Source: Bradyrhizobium lablabi
GTDB taxonomy: Bacteria > Pseudomonadota > Alphaproteobacteria > Rhizobiales > Xanthobacteraceae
Length of the DNA: 64,000 nucleotides
Assembly (NCBI RefSeq): GCF_018131005.1
Contig: NZ_JAFCJK010000011.1
Span: 1 to 64,000, forward strand
Reading direction: 5' to 3'
Shown here: one piece after another, positions 17,462 through 26,029 of the stretch
How positions within the stretch are numbered: the first letter of the stretch is position 1
Layout: each line of letters starts with the position of its first letter
Notes under the pieces: model-generated
The model's input: only the letters and a program-made list of their open reading frames with translations
What the model was told of the DNA's origin: nothing
The model's database searches: none
Translations under genes and position numbers: made by a program

Positions 17462-17571
17462 CCGATAAGAAGCAGAAGCCCGCCAAGAAGGAGGGTGGGC
17501 ATAGTCGCAGCCGGAATCGTAGGGGCAGCAGCCCCAGCCCGAACTCCGTATATTTGGCCGCGAATCAGCAT
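17455..17571 (-). CDS. Leucine-rich leader peptide of leuA
   Basis: A 38-codon frame from ATG 17571 (AAGGTCTGG upstream) ends MPTLLLGGLLLLIGP, with seven leucine codons and one isoleucine within ten codons just before the stop. A second ATG at the Met of MPTLLL could give a 15-residue version. The stop codon lies inside one arm of the leader stems. Ribosome stalling at the Leu run when charged tRNA-Leu is scarce would shift RNA pairing; this mechanism is inferred from known attenuators. Confidence 0.65.
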   Translation of the reverse strand: MLIRGQIYGVRAGAAAPTIPAATMPTLLLGGLLLLIGP

Positions 17572-17849
17572 TGCCAGACCCTTGAGGAGGCCAGATCCTC
17601 GGCCCAAACCATTGACGGTTGGTTGCCGTGACCTGCGTCCTGGCGCCCGTTCTAGACGAATATGGCAATCGGCTGCAACGGGGAAAGATGGACAGCTAGG
17701 CTGACGTAACAGGTGCGATTGTACCCATATGAGGAGCACCGGTGCGCTACGTGCGGTCCATGATTCTCTCGCTCCGGGGCCTACCGCCGCAAGTCGTTCT
17801 CCAACCCGAACTGCCTTCTTTGCAGCGAAGCCTCGCCCTACCCACTCGA

Positions 17850-18908
17850 TCAAGCCGATAGAGGGCCGTCAGCACCGCCTGCGGACATCCGAAATCGCCT
17901 GGGCGTCATTCCGGTCCATCGTGCAAAAGCATGTGTGAACGAGCTTATCTCGCGGTAACCGACCAGCCACGCGACCTGTGAAATCGGCAATTCCTTGTCG
18001 TCGAGATATCCCTTTGCAAGGGCCGTTCGTTCTTGCTCAAGGACCTCTGAGAACGTTGCGCCCTCGGCGGAAAGCGACCGCGCCAATGTCCGGCGGCTCA
18101 TGCCAAGGCGGCGCGCGACTTCGGACACATTGGCTTTGCCATGAGGAAGCAAATGCACAATCAAGTCCTCGACGCGAGAACGAACAGTGGCGCCTCGTGC
18201 CGACCTATCGCCGAGTGCCTGGTCCGCATAGCCAACCAACAGGTGATTGAGATGAACATCGGCACCGACAATCGGTAACGATGCGCTCGCAGCGGGGAAC
18301 ACCAACTCGTCGGTCGATGCGTTGAATTCGATGTCGCAGCCCAGAAACGATCTGAATTCGGGCGGTGTGCCCGGTCTGGAATGCCTGAGCTTGACTTGTA
18401 GCGGCGCCAATCGGGTCTCAGTGAGCTTGCGGCAGATGCGGACCATCGCGACCAGCCAGAATTCGATCTGATGGCGGTCTGATCCGCGATCAACGCCTAC
18501 GTAGTTCAGCTCGATAGCGGTAGATCCATCCAGCCGAACGCGCAAACGAATGCCCTCGTTGACAATTGCGCCATACCGCTCCGCATTGCGGAGAGCATCC
18601 AATAGATGGTCCGATGAGGCCATGACGTAGTAGAGCAATCCAACTGCGCCGAGCTCAAATTTGTGAGCCAAGTGAAAGCCGAGGAAATCATCCGGCAATT
18701 CTTCAGCGGCGAGCCCCAGTAATCTGATCTGGGCGCTCACCTCGATCCTGCGGACGCGATCGTCAATCTCGTCGAGAGTCAAATCTGCCTTGGACAGCAC
18801 GCCGGTCAAGTCCTTGCCGGCTTCGCGCAATTGGTCACATGCCAGCCGGGCTATTCCCCCTGTCGCGCTTGGTACTGAGCCAACGTTTCTGGTTTCGTCA
18901 GAATCCAT
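17850..18908 (-). CDS. AraC family regulator with arabinose_bd-like N-terminal domain (OruR/MmsR type)
   Basis: 352 residues from ATG 18908 (MDSDETRN); the frame extends 21 codons further to 18971 but the start is not clear-cut. The N-terminal 200 residues resemble the PF12625-type ligand domain, including the region LGLAAEELPDDFLGFHLAHKF. The C-terminal AraC HTH pair includes NVSEVARRLGMSRRTLARSL and ISQVAWLVGYREISSFTHAFARW. Members often control amino-acid or lipid catabolism. It is divergent from the NYN gene at 19087. No target is evident. Confidence 0.82.
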   Translation of the reverse strand: MDSDETRNVGSVPSATGGIARLACDQLREAGKDLTGVLSKADLTLDEIDDRVRRIEVSAQIRLLGLAAEELPDDFLGFHLAHKFELGAVGLLYYVMASSDHLLDALRNAERYGAIVNEGIRLRVRLDGSTAIELNYVGVDRGSDRHQIEFWLVAMVRICRKLTETRLAPLQVKLRHSRPGTPPEFRSFLGCDIEFNASTDELVFPAASASLPIVGADVHLNHLLVGYADQALGDRSARGATVRSRVEDLIVHLLPHGKANVSEVARRLGMSRRTLARSLSAEGATFSEVLEQERTALAKGYLDDKELPISQVAWLVGYREISSFTHAFARWTGMTPRRFRMSAGGADGPLSA

Positions 18909-19086
18909 GAGCTCTGTTACCTCGCAAGCGCTGCTCTGACCCCAACACCCAAGTAATTGGCATGCGATCACAAGACCTGATCGTGATCATCGAGTAGGAA
19001 ACTCGCCGCTTGCGTCGACCACATTTGGTCGAAATCCAGCTTTTCCCGGCCCTCACCTCATTGACCTGGATCAACACGGTATTGTC

Positions 19087-19608
19087 ATGCCCGGCCTCAA
19101 CAAGATCGCGATGTTTATCGACGGCGCCAACTTGCAGGCGACGGCCAAGGCACTCGGCTTCGATATTGATTATAAACGCCTATTGAATGAATTCCACAAT
19201 CGAGGAGCGCTTCTACGCGCCTCATACTATACCGCCGTTATCGAGGATGAGGAACACTCAACGATCCGACCGTTGATCGATTGGCTCGACTACAACGGAT
19301 ACACTGTTGTGACGAAGGCGGCGAAGGAGGTGTTCGATGCAAATGGTAACCGCAAGCTGAAGGGAAGCTTGCATATCGAACTTGCGGTGGATGCGCTCGA
19401 ACTGGCGGGTCGTATCGACGAAATGGTGCTGTTTTCAGGTGACGGAACTTTCGGTACGCTTGTCGATGTGATGCAAAGGCGCGGCGTGCAGGTGCACGTG
19501 GTTTCCACGATCGCAACTCAACCGGCCATGATCGCCGATGAACTGCGGCGGAAGGCCGATCGCTTCACGGACTTGATTGCGCTAAGGACCTTGGTTGCGC
19601 GCTGCTAG
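19087..19608 (+). CDS. NYN/LabA-like PIN-fold putative ribonuclease
   Basis: 173 residues. The N-terminal MFIDGANL motif carries the first acidic residue (Asp12) and ELAVDALELA the second (Asp102). The third motif reads FSGDGTF at 117-122, where family members usually have SGDGDF; Asp119 is kept but the next acid is Thr121. The C-terminal MQRRGVQVHVVST segment is typical. NYN proteins are predicted metal-dependent RNases. The missing acid could weaken or alter activity. The gene is divergent from the AraC gene. Confidence 0.8.
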   Translation: MPGLNKIAMFIDGANLQATAKALGFDIDYKRLLNEFHNRGALLRASYYTAVIEDEEHSTIRPLIDWLDYNGYTVVTKAAKEVFDANGNRKLKGSLHIELAVDALELAGRIDEMVLFSGDGTFGTLVDVMQRRGVQVHVVSTIATQPAMIADELRRKADRFTDLIALRTLVARC

Positions 19609-19859
19609 CCGGTTTGCTCGAGCGCGGCGACGATGATCGGGCCGTTCAGGTTGCAATCGAACACGGTTGGAAGGCCGATGAGAAATCGATGCCGCCAACC
19701 CATCCAAGCAAGGTTGGCTTGGTCGACAATCATGGACCGGTCACATGCTCGCCGCCGAGCCGATCGCGCGGTTCAAGATGGAATCTTCAAAGCTGTCAGA
19801 TTTGACCCGGAGAGGCAGGGCATCGGACGGGCTCGCAGCTTCGCCCGATGCTCCGATAC

Positions 19860-21494
19860 TCATTCAAGCTCGAGAGACCGATACCGGCCGTTTTCGTCAA
19901 TCGTCGTTCCCCAAATTTTATGCGACGCTTGGTGTTCGGCACGGCTGAAATTGAGGGGTGTCCCGACACCCAGATCGAGATTGTGCGTATTCTCAAGAAC
20001 GTCGATCAGGCGTTCAGTATCGAGCTGCGAGCCCGTCCTTTTGAGTGCCTGGATCAGGACGTTGGCGGCGATATACCCTTCGAGCGACACGTAATCCGGC
20101 GCCTCGCCAGGAAAATACTTGGCGAGCGCATTCTTGTATTCGAGGACAGCGCTAGAATAGCCGCTAACCGCAGGTACCACCTGCGTGACGATGACGCCAT
20201 TGGCAAAGCGCGGCCCAAGCAGCATCAATTCATCGGCAAGCGCGGTGCTGCCAACGAACGAGACGTTGGTGTAAATCATTGCAGGAAAAAGGTCCCGCGT
20301 CTTCTCGATGAACTTGGCGGCGGCCCGGTATGTTGCAACCATGACCACAGCTTTGATCGCGCCCTTCTGGGCCTTTAGCTGATTGACCGCCTGGTCGACG
20401 TCCACCGTATTCCGCTTGTAGTCGAGCCGAAGAATGGAGGCGTCGTTCAGGCCGAGCGAACGAAACGCCTTTGAGACGCCAGTAAATCCGGCATCACCAT
20501 AGGAATCCTGCTGAGCGAATACGGCGATTTGTCGGGGCTGCAGGCGGCGCAGCTTTATCAAATAGCGGACGGCGGCGTGGGTCTCCTCCGCGTAGCCCGC
20601 GCGATAGTTGAACACATAGCGATCGGGAGGATCGTTGCGCAGAACATTCGCACCCGTGAACGCGCCGAAGAACAATGTCCGCCGCTGGAGTGTGTAGGGT
20701 ATCGCAACGGCCGCGGTCGGCGTTCCCACATTTCCTATGAAGCCGAAGACCTGATCCTTCTCGTAGAGCTGCTTCATGGCGTCCACAGTCCGCGTCGGCT
20801 CATAACCGTCGTCCGCCGAGATCAGCCGGAGCATCCGGCTCTCCACGCCGCCCGCGTCGTTGGCTTGGTTGAAAGCGGTCTCGATCCCGAGTTTCATCTG
20901 CCGCCCGAGTTCCTTCGCCGGACCGGAAAACGGTGCCACCATCCCGAACCGGAGCTCGTTGGCGGTCACGCCGCGCGCAGTCGACGCGAGAGCCGCTTGC
21001 GGCATGGGTGCCGCGGGCGCCGTCGCGGCAGCGGCCGGCGTCGGCCCGATCGCGCCGATCACTGATGTCGGCTTCCCGGCAAGCGACTGTTCGAGCTCGG
21101 CAAGCTGGCGCTCCGCAGTCCCGCAATTGGTCCGGCCTGCCGTCAGGGCATAGCGGCCATCTGCGACATAGCGATCGAACAGCCGCGAAAGATCGTCGCG
21201 CTCGGCCTCGTTGGACGCGTTTGCCTTTATCACCGCCTGGAACTTGTCGACAATGGACTGAATCCGGGGGCGCGCGACGTCCGGGCACGCTAGCGCCGAA
21301 CCAATGATCGGTCCGACGCGGCCCGCCAGGTCGCGCACGATGTTCAAATCATTGCTCGGTGCGGCGCCCGCGGCGGTCGCAAACAGAGCGCCGAGTGCAG
21401 CCGCTACCCAACGCAATCGCGAGCTCCGCACGAGCGCGACGCTGGATCCGATATCGCCTATCGTCGCTGCCTCGGCATATGCTATTTCAATCAT
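19860..21494 (-). CDS. Periplasmic-binding-protein fold (Leu/Ile/Val type) with N-terminal extension
   Basis: 544 residues from ATG 21494, which overlaps the stop of the upstream gene (ATGA). After a 40-residue head there is a hydrophobic signal or anchor (WVAAALGALFATAAGAA). Next comes a helical domain of about 120 residues with Cys residues in ALACPDVARP and GRTNCGTAERQ, then an Ala/Pro linker. The C-terminal 370 residues are a type I periplasmic-binding domain (Peripla_BP_6), beginning RFGMVAPFSGPAKELGRQM. No ABC permease or ATPase accompanies it, so it may act as a sensor or an envelope factor rather than a transporter subunit. Confidence 0.8.
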   Translation of the reverse strand: MIEIAYAEAATIGDIGSSVALVRSSRLRWVAAALGALFATAAGAAPSNDLNIVRDLAGRVGPIIGSALACPDVARPRIQSIVDKFQAVIKANASNEAERDDLSRLFDRYVADGRYALTAGRTNCGTAERQLAELEQSLAGKPTSVIGAIGPTPAAAATAPAAPMPQAALASTARGVTANELRFGMVAPFSGPAKELGRQMKLGIETAFNQANDAGGVESRMLRLISADDGYEPTRTVDAMKQLYEKDQVFGFIGNVGTPTAAVAIPYTLQRRTLFFGAFTGANVLRNDPPDRYVFNYRAGYAEETHAAVRYLIKLRRLQPRQIAVFAQQDSYGDAGFTGVSKAFRSLGLNDASILRLDYKRNTVDVDQAVNQLKAQKGAIKAVVMVATYRAAAKFIEKTRDLFPAMIYTNVSFVGSTALADELMLLGPRFANGVIVTQVVPAVSGYSSAVLEYKNALAKYFPGEAPDYVSLEGYIAANVLIQALKRTGSQLDTERLIDVLENTHNLDLGVGTPLNFSRAEHQASHKIWGTTIDENGRYRSLELE

Positions 21495-21994
21495 TGAGAT
21501 GTCTCGGCGGAACGGGCTTTTTGGCGCCATTGCATAAATTGCCGAAGCAGCTCTTCGGACTCTTCGGGCGTGACGGTCTGGCCGGCGCGTGGCTGTGGCT
21601 GCGTGGTTTTCGTCGACTGCATGGCCGCCGCAAAGGACGCGGCAACGCCCGACTCCAGGGGAGTCTGGACCCTCAGAACAAAGAACAGCGCCGCGACAGC
21701 CGAAACGCCAACCGCCACCGCCACAAACAACATCTTGCGCCCACTCCGATCGCGTCTCGGCATCGAGGGCTCGTTGATGACATCAGGCTCGAGCGGCCGA
21801 CGCAACGATTGGTAGACCGCATTGTCGAGCGCGGTGTCGACTGGAGTGCGCCGCTCAGAGCGGGGGCTGTCTGGTTCGAACTGCAATTCGTCAAAAGTGG
21901 ATAATGGCGACCTTGGCCTTTCGCGCAATCGGCGGGGTGCATAGTAAAGTGGATCGTGCGGGGCAGTTCGGTCTTGCTCACTCAAGGCACTCAT
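21491..21994 (-). CDS. Single-pass membrane protein paired with binding protein
   Basis: 167 residues. The first 85 are hydrophilic and proline/arginine-rich and presumably cytoplasmic. Residues 88-107 form one membrane helix. The tail of about 60 residues has a TPEESEELLRQFMQWRQKA amphipathic helix. No family is recognised. Its stop overlaps the start of the binding-protein gene by four bases, so the two are translationally coupled and probably form one membrane complex; that is inference. Confidence 0.65.
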   Translation of the reverse strand: MSALSEQDRTAPHDPLYYAPRRLRERPRSPLSTFDELQFEPDSPRSERRTPVDTALDNAVYQSLRRPLEPDVINEPSMPRRDRSGRKMLFVAVAVGVSAVAALFFVLRVQTPLESGVAASFAAAMQSTKTTQPQPRAGQTVTPEESEELLRQFMQWRQKARSAETSQ

Positions 21995-22348
21995 ACGCTA
22001 CTCCTGTGATGCTCAGCCGTTGCGGATTGGTGTGCTCGCTGTCCTCAAGAAAAATTGAAAGCAAAGAGGGCGGCGACGGACGTTTCCGTCGTCTCGATCG
22101 AGCCGCAGCCATCGATCCGGAAGAATTTGAATCAAAGTGTCGGATGCCGATCCAACATCGCGGGATGCCATACGCATCTAACCGCGAAAGAATTCCAAAC
22201 TTCACCGCCCCACCCGATCCCCGTTGCCCCAATTCCACATCCGTCCGCCTGCCCGCGGGTGGATATTCCGCGCAAACGCTGCGGAACTTTCACTCGGAGT
22301 GATGAAGTTAGCGCATTATTATTAAGTTCGAATTGAGGCGGAACCGAG
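21995..22348. other. Intergenic, no gene seen
   Basis: 354 bases between a minus-strand operon start at 21994 and the small ORF ending at 22349. It should contain the promoter for the two-gene module. Frames 21904-22302 and 22055-22336 (+) have no ribosome site or recognisable sequence. Confidence 0.35.
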
Positions 22349-22513
22349 TTAAGATTCGTCAGCCGACGGTTCTCTCGGGCTCTTAGGGACGGGATCGGGC
22401 TCCGAAATCCCGGCTTCCGCCGCCCGCTCGCAATCTGGCGGAGATAATGCAGACAAAGCCTTTTCGGCGGCAGTCAATGCTTCCCGAGCAGCATATCGAC
22501 GATTTACTTGCAC
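22349..22513 (-). CDS. Possible 54-residue ORF coupled to ppk2
   Basis: A GTG at 22513 overlaps the ppk2 stop codon (TAGTG) and opens a frame starting VQVNRRYAAREALTAAEKAL, ending in a Pro/Glu-rich tail at 22349. The start-stop overlap and soluble helical composition favour coding, but third-position GC is lower than in ppk2. It may instead be the tail of a gene whose 5' part was lost. I recognise no family. Confidence 0.35.
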   Translation of the reverse strand: MQVNRRYAAREALTAAEKALSALSPPDCERAAEAGISEPDPVPKSPREPSADES

Positions 22514-23454
22514 TACCTCTTCGCTGACGCCTTTGCCGCCGCGCTCCCCTTTCCCTCCGCCAGCAGCGCGTCACGGACGCGCTTGAATTCGCCCAGCTCG
22601 GCCTTGTCGACCTCGGGAAAATGCAGGTCGAGCTTGTCGAGTGCGCCCACGATGGTCGAGCCGATCACGACGCGGGCGAACCATTTGTGATCGGCGGGCA
22701 CGACGTGCCACGGCGCCTCCCTGGTCGAGGTGTGACGGATCAGCTCCTGATAGGCGGCCTGGTATTTGTCCCATAGCTTGCGTTCGGCGATATCGGCCAT
22801 CGAGAACTTCCAGTTCTTGGCGGGCTCCTCCAGGCGGTCGAGGAAGCGCTGGCGCTGCTCTTCCCTGGACACGTTGAGAAAGAACTTCAGGATCACCGTG
22901 CCCTGGCGCGAGAGGTAGCGCTCGATCGCGGAGACGTCCTCAAAGCGTTCGCGCCAGATATTTCTGGTCACCAGCCGCTTCGGGATCTTCTCCTTCGCCA
23001 GCACTTCCGGATGCACGCGCACGACGAGGCATTCCTCGTAATAGGAGCGGTTGAAGATGCCGATGCGCCCACGCTCAGGCAGCGCGATCATGGCGCGCCA
23101 CATGAAGTCGTGATCGAGCTCGTGGGTCGAAGGCTGCTTGAAGGACCAGACCTCGCAGCCTTGCGGATTGACGCCCTCGAAAACGCTCTTGATCGCGGAG
23201 TCCTTGCCGGCGGCGTCCATGCCCTGGAAGATCAAAAGCAGCGACCAGCGATCCTGCGCGAAGAGCTTTTCCTGGAAGTCGTTCAACCGCTTGCGGTTGG
23301 CCTCGATGACCTTGCCGCCAGCGTCCTTGTCGAGGCCGCCCTTCTCGGCCGTCCGTTGCGATTTCAGGTGAAACTCTCCCGTGCCGTCGAAACGGAACGG
23401 CGCGACAAAGGGCTTCAGTTCATCGGCGAGCGGCTTTGATGGTTTCTTGCTCAT
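22513..23454 (-). CDS. ppk2: Polyphosphate kinase 2 family protein
   Basis: 313 residues. PPK2 domain with Walker A GMDAAGKDS (78-86), the lid/Walker B stretch IFNRSYYEECLVVRVHPE, and a conserved FLNVSREEQRQRFLDRLE. The one-domain length fits PPK2 enzymes that phosphorylate NMPs or NDPs using polyphosphate, or the reverse. The ATG at 23454 lies inside the 3' end of livM, whose stop is at 23420, with CGAGGTC as ribosome site. ppk2 is thus the last solid gene of the liv operon. Nucleotide preference cannot be told from sequence alone. Confidence 0.9.
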   Translation of the reverse strand: MSKKPSKPLADELKPFVAPFRFDGTGEFHLKSQRTAEKGGLDKDAGGKVIEANRKRLNDFQEKLFAQDRWSLLLIFQGMDAAGKDSAIKSVFEGVNPQGCEVWSFKQPSTHELDHDFMWRAMIALPERGRIGIFNRSYYEECLVVRVHPEVLAKEKIPKRLVTRNIWRERFEDVSAIERYLSRQGTVILKFFLNVSREEQRQRFLDRLEEPAKNWKFSMADIAERKLWDKYQAAYQELIRHTSTREAPWHVVPADHKWFARVVIGSTIVGALDKLDLHFPEVDKAELGEFKRVRDALLAEGKGSAAAKASAKR

Positions 23455-24430
23455 GACCTCGGGACATCTTGGGTGGCGCTTTGATCCAGTCGATCACGCT
23501 ACCAAGAATACCCTTGGGCAGGAAGATGATGAACAGCACCAGCAGCAGGCCATAGACGAGGTTGTCCCAGCCGACCGCCCTGGTGCCGAAGCCGATGCGC
23601 AGGATCTCGGCGAGCAGGATGGTGATGACGGCGCCGACGGTCGGGCCCAACGCGACATAGACGCCGCCAACGATGACCGCGAACACCATCTGCAAGGAAA
23701 CGGCGATGCCGCTGACCGTGTCGGGCGAGATGAACATCTGGTACTGGCAATAGAGCGCGCCCGCGAGCGCGGTCATCAGCGCACTGATCAACGTGATCTT
23801 GAGCTTCTCGACAGTGACGTTGACGCCGGCCGCCGCCGCGGCGTCCTCGTCCTCCGAGATCGCCTCCATGGCATGGCGGCTCATGCTGCGGTCGATCCAG
23901 CGCCAGATCAGCAGCCCGACCAGCCAGACCGCGAGCGCGATCAGATACCAGGTGGTCTTGTCGTCGAACTGCAGCGCGTATAGCCCCTTGCCGCTCTGGG
24001 CGCGATGCGGCGTGTAACCGAGCGAACCACCGGTATAGTCGCGCGTCGCGGTGATGACCTGGAGCACGATTCCCGACAGCGCGAGCGTCACCAGAACGAA
24101 GTAATGGCCGGTGATGCGGAAGCGGAAGCAGGGATAGGCGACGATCAGCGCGAGCACGCCAGCGGTCACCATGCTGAGGGGAATGCCGATCCAGGGTGAG
24201 ACCCCCAGATGATTCCACAGCAACGCGGTGACGTAGGCGCCGATGCCCATGAAGCCGCCATGGCCGAGCGAGACCAGACCGAAGCGACCCATGATCGACC
24301 ACGAGGTGTAGGCGAACGACCAGATCAGGATCAAGACCAGGAGATGCAGATGGTAGGGATCGCGGTGCACGAAGGGCAGCGCGACCAGCACCGCCAGGGC
24401 CACGATCCAACCGGCGACTTGCCTGTTCAC
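23420..24430 (-). CDS. livM: Branched-chain amino acid-type ABC transporter permease (LivM)
   Basis: 336 residues from a GTG at 24430 that overlaps the livH stop (GTGA). The frame is open further upstream inside livH, but the overlap and the VNRQVAGWIVALAVL membrane start fix the choice. The family motif GRFGLVSLGHGGFMGIGAYV is present, with about ten membrane segments. It forms the inner-membrane channel with LivH. The 3' end overlaps ppk2 by 35 bases. Confidence 0.9.
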   Translation of the reverse strand: MNRQVAGWIVALAVLVALPFVHRDPYHLHLLVLILIWSFAYTSWSIMGRFGLVSLGHGGFMGIGAYVTALLWNHLGVSPWIGIPLSMVTAGVLALIVAYPCFRFRITGHYFVLVTLALSGIVLQVITATRDYTGGSLGYTPHRAQSGKGLYALQFDDKTTWYLIALAVWLVGLLIWRWIDRSMSRHAMEAISEDEDAAAAAGVNVTVEKLKITLISALMTALAGALYCQYQMFISPDTVSGIAVSLQMVFAVIVGGVYVALGPTVGAVITILLAEILRIGFGTRAVGWDNLVYGLLLVLFIIFLPKGILGSVIDWIKAPPKMSRGHEQETIKAARR

Positions 24431-25308
24431 GACCGCCTCGCGAGCAGGCCCGCGGGCCGGATGAACATCATGACGATGAAGAAGGCGAAGGCCAGCACGT
24501 AGCCCCATTCGAGATCGGAGAACAGGCCGCCGAGCGAGATGATCTGCGCGAACACGAAGGCGGCGATGAAGCCGCCGATGAAATTGCCGAGTCCGCCGAG
24601 CACGCAGATCAGGAAGGTGATGGGACCGAACGACAGGCCGACGAACGGATGCACGTCATATTGCAGCACCAGCAGGCACGCGGCGAGACCGGCGAGCCCA
24701 CCGCCGATCGCCGAAGTGATGAGGTAGATGCGTTTGGCGTCCACGCCCATCAGCGGCATGATCTGGCGGTCCTGCGCGATGGCGCGGATCGCCGTGCCGG
24801 TGTAGGTGCGCGTCATGAAGAAATAGATGCCGATCATGCCGATCAGCGCCGCCGCGAAGGACAATAGCCGCGCATAGCTGAAATTCATGTCGCCGATCGC
24901 GAGCACTGGCAGACGGATGCCGAGATTGCGGAAATCGATGCCGAAGGCGACGGTGGCAAAGCTCTGCAGGATGAACAGCACGCCGCCGGTCGCCAGCAGC
25001 TGGTTGATCGGCGGCGCGGTGAGCAGAGGCGCGATGACGAGGTAGTGCAGCGCCGCACCGAGAAGCGCGACCAGCAGGATGACGAGCGGCGCCGCCGCCC
25101 AGTACGGCAAATGGTAGTACTGCACGAGATAGTACATGCCGTACATGCCGATCATGACGAGCTCGGCGTAGCAGATCCAGGTGACGTCGATGACGCCGAA
25201 GATCAGGTTCAGGCCCAGAGCAAGCAGCGCCAGCACGCCGCCGAGCAGGATGCCGTTGATGACGGCCTCGAGCAGGTAGATGTCGAAGATGTCGAGGAAG
25301 GATTGCAT
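24427..25308 (-). CDS. livH: Branched-chain amino acid-type ABC transporter permease (LivH)
   Basis: 293 residues, hydrophobic throughout, with the LivH N-terminal pattern AVINGILLGGVLALLALGLNLIFGV and a later conserved AIGGGLAGLAACLL. It pairs with LivM as the transport channel. It follows livF after seven bases and overlaps livM by four. Confidence 0.9.
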   Translation of the reverse strand: MQSFLDIFDIYLLEAVINGILLGGVLALLALGLNLIFGVIDVTWICYAELVMIGMYGMYYLVQYYHLPYWAAAPLVILLVALLGAALHYLVIAPLLTAPPINQLLATGGVLFILQSFATVAFGIDFRNLGIRLPVLAIGDMNFSYARLLSFAAALIGMIGIYFFMTRTYTGTAIRAIAQDRQIMPLMGVDAKRIYLITSAIGGGLAGLAACLLVLQYDVHPFVGLSFGPITFLICVLGGLGNFIGGFIAAFVFAQIISLGGLFSDLEWGYVLAFAFFIVMMFIRPAGLLARRS

Positions 25309-25315
25309 TGCTTGC

Positions 25316-26029
25316 TCACACTCCCAGATACGCCTGCTTGATGGTGTCGCTGGCCGCGAGTTCGGCCGAAGTGCCGGCGGCGCGAATGGTGCCGGCCTCG
25401 AGCAGATAGGCGCGGTCGACCACGCGCAGCACCTGCTGCACGTTTTGCTCGACGATCAGGACCGTGAGCCCGCTGGCGCGGATGCGCTTGACGAGCTCGA
25501 ACACCTGCTGCACCACGACCGGCGCGAGCCCCGCCGAGGGCTCGTCCAGCAAAAGAAGCTTCGGGTTCGACATCAGCGCGCGGCCGATCGCACACATCTG
25601 CTGCTCGCCGCCTGACATGGTGCCGGCCATCTGGTGGCGGCGTTCCTTCATGCGCGGGAACAGGTCGAACACGAAGTCCAGCCGCGCGGTGTATTGGGCG
25701 CGCGCGCCCGGCATATACGCGCCCATCTTCAGATTGTCTTCGACGGTGAGCCGCGGAAACAGCCGCCGGTTCTCCGGCACATGCGCAATGCCAAGGCTGA
25801 CGATGCGATGCGCCGGCGTCTTCACGACGTCGGTGCCTTCCATCGAAATCGCGCCTTTGGTCGGACGGATCAGGCCGGAGATCACCCGCATCAGGGTGGT
25901 CTTGCCGGCGCCGTTCGGGCCGATCACGCCGACCGCCTCGCCCGCCCTGACCTCGAGGCTGACGCCGAACAGCGCCTGGAAGCTGCCATAGCCCGCGTCG
26001 ATCGATTTCAATTCCAGCATGTCGGTCAC
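25316..26029 (-). CDS. livF: Branched-chain amino acid-type ABC transporter ATPase (LivF)
   Basis: 237 residues from a GTG at 26029 overlapping the livG stop (GTGA); an ATG three codons in (26020) is the alternative. Walker A is GPNGAGKTT, the signature is MSGGEQQM, Walker B is LLLLDEPSAGLAP, and the H-loop region is LIVEQNVQ. The ending SDTIKQAYLGV is typical of LivF. The upstream open extension overlaps livG and is a shadow. Confidence 0.92.
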   Translation of the reverse strand: MTDMLELKSIDAGYGSFQALFGVSLEVRAGEAVGVIGPNGAGKTTLMRVISGLIRPTKGAISMEGTDVVKTPAHRIVSLGIAHVPENRRLFPRLTVEDNLKMGAYMPGARAQYTARLDFVFDLFPRMKERRHQMAGTMSGGEQQMCAIGRALMSNPKLLLLDEPSAGLAPVVVQQVFELVKRIRASGLTVLIVEQNVQQVLRVVDRAYLLEAGTIRAAGTSAELAASDTIKQAYLGV

